In this document: one piece after another, positions 1-6,520 of the stretch
Position numbering within the stretch: position 1 is the stretch's first letter
How the letters are laid out: the number at the start of each line of letters is the position of its first letter
Assembly (NCBI GenBank): GCA_043744255.1
Contig: JAYTVA010000013.1
Location: forward strand, 1-8,490
DNA length: 8,490 nt
From: UKL13-2 sp043744255
GTDB taxonomy: Bacteria; Pseudomonadota; Gammaproteobacteria; Burkholderiales; Usitatibacteraceae
Direction of reading: 5' to 3'
The notes under the pieces: model-generated
Databases searched by the model: none
What the model saw: the letters and a program-made list of their open reading frames with translations, nothing else
Told to the model about the DNA's origin: nothing
Translations under genes and position numbers: made by a program

Positions 1-288
1 GACGGCGAGATTCATCCCGGCGAAACCACCGAAGAAAAAATTTCATTGTCTGAGCGCTTCGGACTCTGGCTCTCGTTTTATCCGTTTGGGCAAGAGCAAT
101 ATTTAGAAATCGCGCGCCACTGGGTCGGTGTGTTGACCCATGATGCCAAGCAAGACGAGGACGCATTGCGCCGCGCCACCCTGCTGTGGGCGCTGGAACG
201 CGGCTCGCGTAGTGGTCGCACCGCCTATCAATTCGCACGCGACTGGGCAGGCAATCACCTCGTCGCCCACCAGTCACGCAAGGCATGA
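1..288 (+). CDS. DUF815-family ATP-binding protein, C-terminal end (partial)
   Basis: The reading frame is open from the first base of the window, so this is the 3' end of a gene starting upstream. The 95 visible codons begin DGEIHPGETTEEKISLSERF and continue with GLWLSFYPF and, near the end, RSGRTAYQFARDWAG. I recognise these as the C-terminal signature of DUF815 AAA-type ATPases, predicted cytoplasmic ATP-binding proteins of about 280-300 residues with no firmly established role. The Walker motifs would lie upstream and cannot be checked. A TTG at 46 is only an internal leucine codon, because the family similarity continues through it. The TGA stop (286-288) overlaps the ATG of the next gene (285-287), so the two are probably translationally coupled. 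Family assignment is from memory of the motif pattern; confidence is high for the family and low for any function. Confidence 0.85.
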   Translation, partial: DGEIHPGETTEEKISLSERFGLWLSFYPFGQEQYLEIARHWVGVLTHDAKQDEDALRRATLLWALERGSRSGRTAYQFARDWAGNHLVAHQSRKA

Positions 289-1433
289 CAAAAATCACCG
301 AAGTCGCCGTCGCGATTTTTCTAAAACCTGACGGCACCTTCCTACTGTCGTCACGCCCCGAAGGCAAACCCTACGCAGGCTACTGGGAATTTCCCGGCGG
401 CAAAATCGAGGCCGGTGAATCAGTGCGCGACGCGTTGATCCGCGAGCTAGTCGAAGAACTCAATGTCACCGTCACCGAGACCACGCCGTGGTTCACCTTC
501 GTCATGCGCTACACGCACGCAACGGTTCGTCTGCACTGCTGGCGCGTGTGGTCATGGCATGGCGAGATGCGCGGCATGGAGGGTCAACGTTTCGAGTGGC
601 AAACACTGACGAATATGACGGTCACACCGACGTTGCCGGGATGTGTGCCGATTTTCAATGCGTTACGCCTGCCGATCATGTATGCGATTACGAATGCGAG
701 TGAGATGGGGGTGGCGGCCTATCTCGAACATCTGCGAGCAGTTTTGCGCAGTAATGCCGCAAACGGCACGCCAGTGGCTGAGTTTCGCGAGATTAGTGAA
801 AATTACCACTGTCTCCCCGGCGCCCCCGAAAGGGGGTCTCCATCGAAAGGCCAGGGCATAATTTTGGTTGCATCGCGCGAACGCACAGAAATTAGGCCCC
901 GGTCTGCGCCGGGGAGACAACTAATTGCGTACGCTCATGTGATCGCATCACCCCTCATGATCCAAATCCGCGAAAAACAAATGCCCGCCGCCGAACTCGA
1001 ATCCTTCGCAGTCTCCGTCATCCAACTCGCGCGTGAACACAGCGCAATCGTCCTCATCAACAGCGACATCGTATTAGCAAAAAAACTCGGCGCAGATGGC
1101 GTCCACCTCACTAGCGCACAACTCGCCACCATCGCCGAGCGCCCCGATTTCGCCTTCGTCGGCGCGTCCACTCACACCCGCGCTGAGCTTGAGCGCGCAG
1201 CAGAATTGAAATGCGATTTCGCGGTGCTGGGGCCAGTGAAGACGACGCGCTCGCATCCTGCGCAGGAGCCCATCGGGTGGGATACCTTCGCGAAGACTGT
1301 CGATGCGGTACCGTTGCCTTGTTACGCGTTGGGTGGTCTCTCCGCTAGCGAATTGGGAGAAGCTGTCGCCTTGGGTGCGCAAGGAGTTTCCCTTCAGCGG
1401 GGTCTCGCGTCGTTAGTGCAAGGCAATCCGTAG
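285..1433 (+). CDS. Nudix hydrolase (MutT-like) fused to a ThiE/TenI-like domain
   Basis: The N-terminal half is a Nudix pyrophosphohydrolase of the MutT type, likely cleaning 8-oxo-dGTP from the nucleotide pool. The Nudix box spans residues about 39-60 (G-x5-E-x7-R-E-x2-E-E), with Asn60 in place of the usual Gly. The C-terminal half is a ThiE/TenI-like TIM barrel. Strand 1 is at YAITNA (133-138), followed by IQIREK (226-231), GADGVHL (269-275), GASTHT (293-298), LGPVKTT (315-321) and ALGGLS (348-353). Canonical ThiE has NDR and VHLGQED motifs carrying magnesium-binding aspartates. Here they read INSD and VHLTSAQ, so true thiamine-phosphate synthase activity is doubtful. The fusion itself is common in betaproteobacteria. 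The oddity is roughly 65 extra residues (about 155-222) between helix 1 and strand 2 of the barrel, partly encoded by a 110-bp inverted-repeat element (810-919). The ATG overlaps the upstream stop and lacks a good ribosome binding site, which suggests coupled translation. Confidence 0.85.
   Translation: MTKITEVAVAIFLKPDGTFLLSSRPEGKPYAGYWEFPGGKIEAGESVRDALIRELVEELNVTVTETTPWFTFVMRYTHATVRLHCWRVWSWHGEMRGMEGQRFEWQTLTNMTVTPTLPGCVPIFNALRLPIMYAITNASEMGVAAYLEHLRAVLRSNAANGTPVAEFREISENYHCLPGAPERGSPSKGQGIILVASRERTEIRPRSAPGRQLIAYAHVIASPLMIQIREKQMPAAELESFAVSVIQLAREHSAIVLINSDIVLAKKLGADGVHLTSAQLATIAERPDFAFVGASTHTRAELERAAELKCDFAVLGPVKTTRSHPAQEPIGWDTFAKTVDAVPLPCYALGGLSASELGEAVALGAQGVSLQRGLASLVQGNP
810..919. repeat. 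MITE-like palindromic element inserted in frame in the ThiE-like barrel
   Basis: The element is bounded by perfect 14-bp inverted repeats: TGTCTCCCCGGCGC at 810-823 and its exact reverse complement at 906-919. A second hairpin, CCCCC-GAAA-GGGGG, lies just inside the left arm at 823-836. No stop codon appears in the host frame, so it adds about 37 residues (176-212) to the protein, rich in Pro, Gly, Arg and Ser and unlike the flanking barrel sequence. It encodes no transposase, so any movement would need help from elsewhere. A direct repeat ACT at 808-810 and 920-922 is too short to be a secure target duplication. In-frame protein-coding palindromic elements are known from Rickettsia; relating this one to them is only by analogy. 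Confidence 0.75.
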
Positions 1434-1458
1434 CCCGGGCAAGCAAAGCGACCCCGGG
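1434..1458. repeat. REP-like hairpin directly after the Nudix/ThiE stop codon
   Basis: CCCGGG at 1434-1439 and again at 1453-1458 (itself palindromic) can pair across the 13-base loop CAAGCAAAGCGAC. The pattern GTAGCCCGGG...AAGC...CCCGGG resembles dispersed repeats seen between genes in many proteobacteria. The TAG stop codon (1431-1433) appears to be part of the repeat edge. No T-run follows, so it is not a standard intrinsic terminator, though it could protect the mRNA 3' end. Confidence 0.55.
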
Positions 1459-1528
1459 GGTTGGACGCCGCTGATCGTGATGGTGCAGAGCCCTTATTCC
1501 ATTTCCAAACCATTAATATCTGAATCAC

Positions 1529-1690
1529 CTTCATCCCAACCCTCCAACCCTTCTGGCCCCGGAGAATGGCCAACCCTTCTCTCTCGGGAGATGGGCTTTC
1601 GCAGCTATTGGTCGCCGTTGAAACTTTCGCCACCGCCTGATTCGGAGCGCCGAAGGCTCCTTCTCCCGAGGGAGAAGGCGGGGGATGAGG
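1529..1690. repeat. Intergenic inverted-repeat block (dispersed-repeat type)
   Basis: This block contains a perfect hairpin at 1659-1678 (CCTTCTCCC-GA-GGGAGAAGG) and an 18-of-20 match to its reverse complement at 1575-1594. The outer edges TTCATCCC (about 1529) and GGGATGAG (about 1681) form a further imperfect pair. GGAGC and GCTCC at 1644-1648 and 1656-1660 make a small side hairpin, and CCAACCCTTCT is repeated directly at 1544-1554 and 1570-1580. A short open frame crosses it on each strand, but both follow the repeat and look non-coding. Such CCTTCTCCC-type repeats recur between genes in many beta- and gammaproteobacterial genomes; copy number here is unknown. Confidence 0.6.
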
Positions 1691-2026
1691 GTATTCGGGC
1701 TTCAACTTTAACCGCCTAGGATGAAATCTACGGTAACAGGCAAGTGTTTCACCACTATCGATCTGGAAATGGATTAACGTAAAACAACCCCAAAAGCGGC
1801 CACCCCCCGAGGGCTATTTCGAGATGGGGCATCCCGCGAACGCGGTATTGCGCTGTTGCTTGTCAACCCGTAGCCTGTATTGCATTGCATTCGTGCGTCC
1901 GACTTGGCGCGTACCAGCTACGCGTTCCAACCCGCGAAGCAAGCACACCTGAAGTGCCGCGCGCAGGTGGAGTGTTTTTTTGCCGTGGTGCCCGATGGAT
2001 AACCCCCACGTAAAGGAGTTATGGCT
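1691..2026 (+). other. Non-coding leader upstream of the DUF4331 operon
   Basis: No gene is supported here. The stretch should hold the promoter of the operon beginning at 2027, but no convincing -35/-10 pair was found; TTGTCA near 1859 has no good -10 at the right spacing. A short hairpin CCGCG-AA-CGCGG lies at 1834-1845. CACCTG (1946-1951) can pair with CAGGTG (1964-1969), and seven T residues follow at 1975-1981 after a 5-base gap. This is a weak terminator-like or attenuator-like structure about 45 bases before the start codon. Confidence 0.4.
2012..2018 (+). promoter_or_regulatory. Ribosome binding site deciding the start at 2027
   Basis: AAAGGAG ends only 2 bases before the ATG at 2021 but 8 bases before the in-frame ATG at 2027. 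The second spacing is near optimal, so 2027 is the more likely start. The difference is two residues at the front of the signal peptide. Confidence 0.7.
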
Positions 2027-2743
2027 ATGCTTCCCAAAAACAAATGGCTCGGCATCTCACTCGGTGTTGCAGCGGCAGTTGCGCTAGCGACCAGCGCTGT
2101 GGTGATGTCAGCCGATCATGCGGAATCACCCGGCGCTGATGCAGATCCTGCGGCTGATCTTGCGGACGTGTTTATCTTTCCCTCACCTGAGTCTTCTACT
2201 AGGACGGTTGCGGCGATTACGTTCGGCGGTCGCTCTGCACCCCGCTCGCGCATCGATGGCGCGCTCTACTGTGACCCAAATGTGCTCTATACCCTCCACA
2301 TTGACCGCGCGGATGCGGCCGGCAATTTTGATAACGTGCCTGATGTGGAAGTATTCGCGCGCTTCGGCACGGATAACGCCAATAAGTGCGGCCTGCAACT
2401 CGAAAACGTGCCCGGTGCCGGGGGTACATTCTCCGGTGCAGCCGATGCGGTATTCACCTCCACCAGCGGCCTGAAGGGGTTTGCAGGCTTGCGCAACGAT
2501 CCGTTCTTCTTCGATGCGGAGGGCTATGCCGCATTGATTGCATCGTTTGCGACAGCGGGGCAAAACGGTGATGTCGTCGGCGCGTTCCGGTTGGGTGGTA
2601 CACAGGCGCGACGTGATTCATTTGCGTTTCGCAATGTCTCGGCCATCGTCTTCGAAATGAGCAATGACGCATTGGCACCATTGGTCGGGGGCGCTCGACC
2701 CAAGGTTCGAGTCTGGGCCACCACTGGCCGGCAGGCGGGGTAA
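2027..2743 (+). CDS. Exported DUF4331-like protein, N-terminal-half homologue
   Basis: The 238-residue product starts with a signal peptide: a short basic region (PKNKW), a hydrophobic stretch at about residues 8-27, and likely cleavage near VMSA, giving a mature N-terminus DHAESP. Next comes DPAADLADVFIF (40-51), matching the DPxAD-x-x-D-hydrophobic opening of DUF4331 proteins. Then come CDPNVLYTLHID, the family-like RNDPFFFD (about 156-163), and VWATTGR close to the C-terminus (about 229-235). In full-length DUF4331 proteins (about 450-500 residues, as I recall) the VWATT-R segment lies near the middle, so this protein seems to contain only the first half. The next gene, 4 bases downstream, carries the second half. 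DUF4331 proteins are usually secreted or periplasmic and their function is not established. An alternative start is the ATG at 2021. Confidence 0.75.
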   Translation: MLPKNKWLGISLGVAAAVALATSAVVMSADHAESPGADADPAADLADVFIFPSPESSTRTVAAITFGGRSAPRSRIDGALYCDPNVLYTLHIDRADAAGNFDNVPDVEVFARFGTDNANKCGLQLENVPGAGGTFSGAADAVFTSTSGLKGFAGLRNDPFFFDAEGYAALIASFATAGQNGDVVGAFRLGGTQARRDSFAFRNVSAIVFEMSNDALAPLVGGARPKVRVWATTGRQAG

Positions 2744-2747
2744 TCTC

Positions 2748-3455
2748 ATGAAAAACCAACTCTCAACCCTTGCTCTATCGGTCGTCGTGGCTGTCCTTGC
2801 TGGCGGATGTTCGTCCAATCAGGAAGACAAATCGTTTAAGTTTTCCGCGTCTACCAAAGATCGCTACGTACGCGTGGATCGTACCGGCGAGCCCGCCATT
2901 GCGACCGCGCTATTGTCGCGTGACCCCGCCCTCCAGCCGACCAACGCAGCGGGCGCGCCGCTCAATCCGGGCACCGTCGCCAATACCTTTAACGACCAGC
3001 GCGACGCGCTTAATCGCGGTGATCCGGCCAACGATGCGCGTGATTTCGCCGGTTTGCTCACGGTGGGACCGCAGTCGAATTCACTGCGCAACATCCACTA
3101 CAAGATCGGGCCGGCATTACGCGCACTCGGTCTCACGCCGTGCTCAACCGAGACCGCGTCGCCGCCGAGCAGCAATGCGCAGGTCGATATTTCCACCTGC
3201 GTTGCGCAAGCGGCACCTGCGATCCTGCCCGATGTCATCACCTTTGACCTCAACACGGCGGCGGGGTGGCCGAATGGGCGCGGCTTTGATGATCCAGTGG
3301 TAGATCGTTTGTTGGCGGCGGCCTTGCTGCGAATCTCGGGTACCGCACCGCCGCACAACATCAACACGCTGGTCGGTGTGATCAACCCAACGCGTGATGA
3401 AACAGGTACGCCACTGCCACCGGTATTTCCGCACCTACGGCCGGCGCATCCTTGA
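2748..3455 (+). CDS. DUF4331-like lipoprotein, C-terminal-half homologue
   Basis: The 235-residue product begins MKNQLSTLAL, has a hydrophobic core at 8-18 and a probable lipobox LAGGC with the lipidated cysteine at Cys21. Ala at -3 is a less common variant. Ser at +2 would favour outer-membrane sorting under the enterobacterial rule. Mature-protein motifs are DRTGEPAIATALL (44-56), NIHYKIGPALRALGL (115-129), LPDVITFDL (160-168), WPNGRGFDDPVVD (174-186) and FPHLRPAHP at the end. The last two correspond to the FPNGR...DDVVD and FPYL-P ending of standard DUF4331 proteins. The start at 2748 is preceded by GGGG seven bases upstream and follows the previous stop by 4 bases, so the two are co-transcribed. 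An upstream in-frame ATG at 2664 lies inside the previous gene and would bury the signal peptide. Together the two products reconstitute one DUF4331 protein; function unknown. Confidence 0.75.
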   Translation: MKNQLSTLALSVVVAVLAGGCSSNQEDKSFKFSASTKDRYVRVDRTGEPAIATALLSRDPALQPTNAAGAPLNPGTVANTFNDQRDALNRGDPANDARDFAGLLTVGPQSNSLRNIHYKIGPALRALGLTPCSTETASPPSSNAQVDISTCVAQAAPAILPDVITFDLNTAAGWPNGRGFDDPVVDRLLAAALLRISGTAPPHNINTLVGVINPTRDETGTPLPPVFPHLRPAHP

Positions 3456-4804
3456 GTGTAGTTTTACGCAAACTCAGTCTACGTACACTCAGTCTAGGCA
3501 GACTCAGCCAGTGGCTGAGTCTGCCGATTCTTTGCTTGTTTCTTTGCTTGTTCCTCAGCTTAGTCCTCAGTCTCCTCGCTGGCTGTGACCTCGGCGCGAA
3601 CTCGGCTGCGCCAGCAGCCCCGGCGATGGTGCCAAGCTATGCCACCAGCGTACAAAAACTTGACGCCGCCATCAGCCACGGCAGCAATGTCGCCGCTAGA
3701 CAGGACGGCAACACGCTGGTACCACTCGAAATCATCTCGCTGCATCAGGAACGCGCGCGCCTCACCGGCGACTACAACGACTATGCGCAAGCAGAAGCAC
3801 TACTCGCGGCACAAACCAATGTCGCAAAGCCATCCGGCGCGCTATGCCTCGCTAGCGCGCGTCTGCACTACACCCTGCACCGCCTACCGCAAGCCAGCGC
3901 TGCGCTCGACGCTTGCCCTAGCAACGCTGAGGCCACCGAAGTCGCCGCGCTGCGTGGCGACATCGCGATGTATTCGGGGCGCTATCGCGAGGCCGAGGGC
4001 ATCTACCGCAACCTCGTCAATCAAACCGGCATCACGCCGCATTACATTCGCTTGGCGTTGCTCAAAAATCGCACCGGTGCTCCCGCCGAGGCTGCTGCAC
4101 TGCTGGAAGCCGCCGAGAAGCGCTACCACGGCGGCTCGCCAGTGATGCTCGCTTGGCTCAAGCTGCAACGCGGACTCATCGCACTGGATCGCGGACGCCT
4201 CGATGAAGCACTCGCCATGTACCGCTTGGGGACGGATCAGCTCGGTGGTTGGTGGTTACTCGATGAACACATCGCCGAGACGCTATTGCTCAACGGCAAA
4301 ACGGCGGACGCCAAGCTGCTCTACCAAAGCGTGATCGCGCGCACGCAGTCGCCGGAATTTATGGATGCGTTGGCGAACATGGACCGTGATGCAGGCAATA
4401 CTGATACGGCAAACAAATTGCATCTGCAAGCGAGGACAATCTATGAGCAACGCCTCACGCAATTTCCGGAAGCCGCCGCCGGTCACGCGCTAGATCACTT
4501 CCTGCGTGATGCTAACGAAGTGCCACGCGCGCTTGCGCTCGCGCAGAAAAATTTTGCCACGCGCCCGTTTGGCGAAGCTGCCATCGCGTTGGCAAAAGCA
4601 TGGATTCATGCTGGACAACCCGCGCGTGCCGCAACCCTGCTGGAGACGCAACTAACCGCTGGCTGGGACACCGCCGAAACCTATTGGGTACTGGCCGAAG
4701 CGCGCCAAATGACCGGCAAGACGGCACTAGCTGCGCAAGCGAAAACTGAGGCGCTCAACAGAAATCCGCGCAGCGAAAAAATGTACAGTTTCGCGTTGGG
4801 GTAG
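3452..4804 (+). CDS. TPR-repeat lipoprotein
   Basis: The 450-residue product starts at a TTG (3452) whose last two bases belong to the upstream TGA stop (TTGA overlap), implying translational coupling; no clear ribosome binding site is visible. The signal peptide is long: a basic region with five-residue repeats (RKLSL, RTLSL, GRLSQ), a leucine/cysteine-rich core (LCLF twice, then LSLVLSL), and a classic lipobox L-A-G-C with Cys45. Asp46 at +2 would retain it in the inner membrane under the Escherichia coli rule. An Ala/Pro linker follows. Degenerate TPR units are visible at about 167-191, 238-262, 273-297, 306-334, 377-402 and 410-438, each with the small-residue/Gly and A-x-x-x-Y/L pattern. 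TPR solenoids bind partner proteins, so it may be a scaffold for the DUF4331-like products. The next possible start (TTG at 3536) would remove the basic n-region and is less likely. Confidence 0.8.
   Translation: MSVVLRKLSLRTLSLGRLSQWLSLPILCLFLCLFLSLVLSLLAGCDLGANSAAPAAPAMVPSYATSVQKLDAAISHGSNVAARQDGNTLVPLEIISLHQERARLTGDYNDYAQAEALLAAQTNVAKPSGALCLASARLHYTLHRLPQASAALDACPSNAEATEVAALRGDIAMYSGRYREAEGIYRNLVNQTGITPHYIRLALLKNRTGAPAEAAALLEAAEKRYHGGSPVMLAWLKLQRGLIALDRGRLDEALAMYRLGTDQLGGWWLLDEHIAETLLLNGKTADAKLLYQSVIARTQSPEFMDALANMDRDAGNTDTANKLHLQARTIYEQRLTQFPEAAAGHALDHFLRDANEVPRALALAQKNFATRPFGEAAIALAKAWIHAGQPARAATLLETQLTAGWDTAETYWVLAEARQMTGKTALAAQAKTEALNRNPRSEKMYSFALG
3467..3553 (+). repeat. Tandem repeats and palindrome in the TPR lipoprotein signal-peptide codons
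   Basis: Three 15-bp units follow one another at about 3467-3511, with the common core ACTCAG(T/C)C. The third unit forms the left arm of a near-perfect palindrome: GGCAGACTCAGCCA (3497-3510), one G, then its exact reverse complement (3512-3525). A 12-bp unit CTTTGCTTGTT(T/C) is then repeated at 3530-3541 and 3542-3553. The periods are multiples of three, so the frame is kept. A 14-bp stem this close to the start codon could affect translation or transcript processing. Confidence 0.85.
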
Positions 4805-4856
4805 GGGTGGAGAGCCGCATGGATGCTGGGGTTTGAGCCAAAGGGCGATCCGGTAC

Positions 4857-6515
4857 CTACGCCAGATTAAATCTTACTTCGAACCGTACGCCACCACCAC
4901 CGGCAAGGTTCATTGCACTCGCCTCACCATCATGAAACTCTGCCACCAACTGCACGATGAATAACCCCAAACCGAGATGTCCATCTTGCACATTTGCGGC
5001 ATCGCGGCTCGATACCATCGAGGTGAACAGCTGCGATAACGTTGCGTCTGGAATCGTGCGTCCCTGATTTTGTACTGACAGTTGCGCGTGCTTTCCTTGT
5101 GTTAAAACACTCACCACGATTGGTGTGCCTAGCGTGGCAAAGTCATTTGCGTTCTGCACCAGTTTGTCGAGCAATTGTGCGATGGCGTCGGGCACGCCGT
5201 GGATCGTCGCGGTGGTGCCGTGAAATGTAAAATCACGCGCCGCATACGCGAGCCGATAGCCCTCCACACAGCCAGCGGCAACGGCCTGTAGGTCAAATTG
5301 TTCTTTCTCCGCCCCCTGCAAGAACTGCTCAAGCTGCGAGGCTTCCGACATTCTTGAGATGAGCGACGAGAGGCGTTTGATGCCTTCCTCAGCGCGTGCG
5401 ATGTAGACGCGGTCTGGCGCGGCGATGTCAGCGTGGCTAAGATTGTCGAGCGACGAGCGCACCACGGCGACCGGCGTGCGCAACTCATGCGCGAGGCGCG
5501 AGGCCATTTGTTCGAGGTAGCTGTTGTAGCGTTTCAAGCGGCCAAGAATATCTTCGAGGGTGGTCGCGAGCGCGCCGATTTCATCGCGCGAGTCGGCTCC
5601 CGAAATTGCGCCCATGATGCGGCCTTGATTGTCGATAGCGCGTTCTGCTTCTGCCTGCAAGCGCCGCACACGAAACGCGAGTCGCCATGCGAATGTCATC
5701 AACACCACGAAGCCGACGATGAACACCACCAAGGTCATCGCCAGCAACGCTTCGAGTGCCGCGAGCTGAATCGCGCGTGTGCTTTGATCGGATTCTTCGA
5801 TCACCACCGCGCCGACGATGTCATCGTCTTGCCACACCGGCTGTGCAGCCGATTGCACGCTGCCGCTGCTGTTGCGTGCCTCACGGGTGACGATAGAACT
5901 CTGCCCGGCGAGGGCGCGATCAATTTGTGTGAGCACGCTACGTTTTACTTCGTCGGCATCTTCAATGAGCGGTCCATCGCGCACTTTGATGAATCCTGAA
6001 AGTAACGGGTGCGTGACGCTCTGGTAGGTCGATTGCAGACGCGCCTTCACCTCAGCTTTCACGTCCGGCTTGGCGGGTGTAGCAGCAGCCGAGGTGGTGC
6101 CGTTCAAATTTCCTTCCAACCCGCGCACCACCATATGCGAATCCACGACCCAGATTCGCGATGCATCCTTCACCCCCACCGCCAGCAAACGTTCGATGGT
6201 TTCAGAAGGCCGATAGCTGTCGCCCAGCGCGCGCAATAATTCAAGATCACGGTTGCCAAATGTGCTCAGCAGACGACGGCGCTCGATCTCGTCAGCGGTT
6301 TCATCGCGAGTCTGATTGCCGAGCAGATCAGGCCGATTCGATAACGACGCAGAAAGAAACCGTGCCGCACTGAGCAATACCTGCTGCTGCCCGTCACCGA
6401 GAAAGCCTTCCATCTCTTTCACAAAGCGAAAGCCGATCAGCGGGATCAGCAGCAACACCAACGAGACCAGCAACAGCTTGGCGCGGATGCTGGAGAGGAA
6501 ATTGGGCAAGCGCAA
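4857..6515 (-). CDS. pdsS: Histidine kinase of the proteobacterial dedicated sortase system (PdsS-like)
   Basis: This is an inner-membrane sensor kinase of 552 residues. Membrane segment 1 is at about 13-32. A periplasmic sensor region follows (about 33-255) with SAAQPVWQDDDIVGAVVIEE at 222-241, typical of cache-like folds. Membrane segment 2 is at about 257-279, a HAMP linker at about 280-333, and the HisKA motif LAHELRTP carries the phospho-accepting His343. The ATPase domain has an N-box with Asn455, a G1 region NQG (483-485) with Asn where Asp is usual, LFTSMVSSRD (496-505), and the G2 box GHLGLGLF (512-519). The LLLIP-x-x-GFRFVKEME start and SMVS-x-R motif match what I recall of the family. 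It begins 5 bases after the regulator's stop. The listed start is TTG; an ATT one codon upstream (6516-6518) is possible, with GGAAGG upstream. It may lack extra periplasmic sequence found in longer relatives. The stop is convergent with the TPR gene, 52 bases away. Confidence 0.8.
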   Translation of the reverse strand: MRLPNFLSSIRAKLLLVSLVLLLIPLIGFRFVKEMEGFLGDGQQQVLLSAARFLSASLSNRPDLLGNQTRDETADEIERRRLLSTFGNRDLELLRALGDSYRPSETIERLLAVGVKDASRIWVVDSHMVVRGLEGNLNGTTSAAATPAKPDVKAEVKARLQSTYQSVTHPLLSGFIKVRDGPLIEDADEVKRSVLTQIDRALAGQSSIVTREARNSSGSVQSAAQPVWQDDDIVGAVVIEESDQSTRAIQLAALEALLAMTLVVFIVGFVVLMTFAWRLAFRVRRLQAEAERAIDNQGRIMGAISGADSRDEIGALATTLEDILGRLKRYNSYLEQMASRLAHELRTPVAVVRSSLDNLSHADIAAPDRVYIARAEEGIKRLSSLISRMSEASQLEQFLQGAEKEQFDLQAVAAGCVEGYRLAYAARDFTFHGTTATIHGVPDAIAQLLDKLVQNANDFATLGTPIVVSVLTQGKHAQLSVQNQGRTIPDATLSQLFTSMVSSRDAANVQDGHLGLGLFIVQLVAEFHDGEASAMNLAGGGGVRFEVRFNLA

Positions 6516-6520
6516 AATCG

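Noticed and set aside
663..920. Minus-strand open frame over the palindromic element
   Set aside because: Its start region is made of the palindromic element, and it lies antisense to a well-supported gene.
1394..1705. 103-codon open frame on the minus strand
   Set aside because: It is the opposite-strand reading of the same repeats and overlaps the end of the Nudix/ThiE gene.
1477..1719. 80-codon open frame on the plus strand between the Nudix/ThiE gene and the DUF4331 operon
   Set aside because: It runs straight through the inverted-repeat block, has no ribosome binding site, and its translation is Ser/Pro/Arg-rich low-complexity sequence.
1869..1922. CGTAGC/GCTACG pair suggesting a third REP element
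   Set aside because: Only 6 bp match over a loop of more than 40 bases, which is expected by chance.
1946..1981. Intrinsic terminator before the DUF4331 operon
   Set aside because: The stem is only 6 bp and five bases separate it from the T-run. Kept only as a weak note in the leader entry.
2664..2747. Earlier ATG for the DUF4331-like lipoprotein
   Set aside because: It would start inside the preceding gene and place 28 residues ahead of a clear signal peptide and lipobox.
5433..5999. 188-codon plus-strand open frame
   Set aside because: It is antisense to the PdsS-like kinase gene, is His/Cys-rich with no recognisable domain, and has no ribosome binding site.
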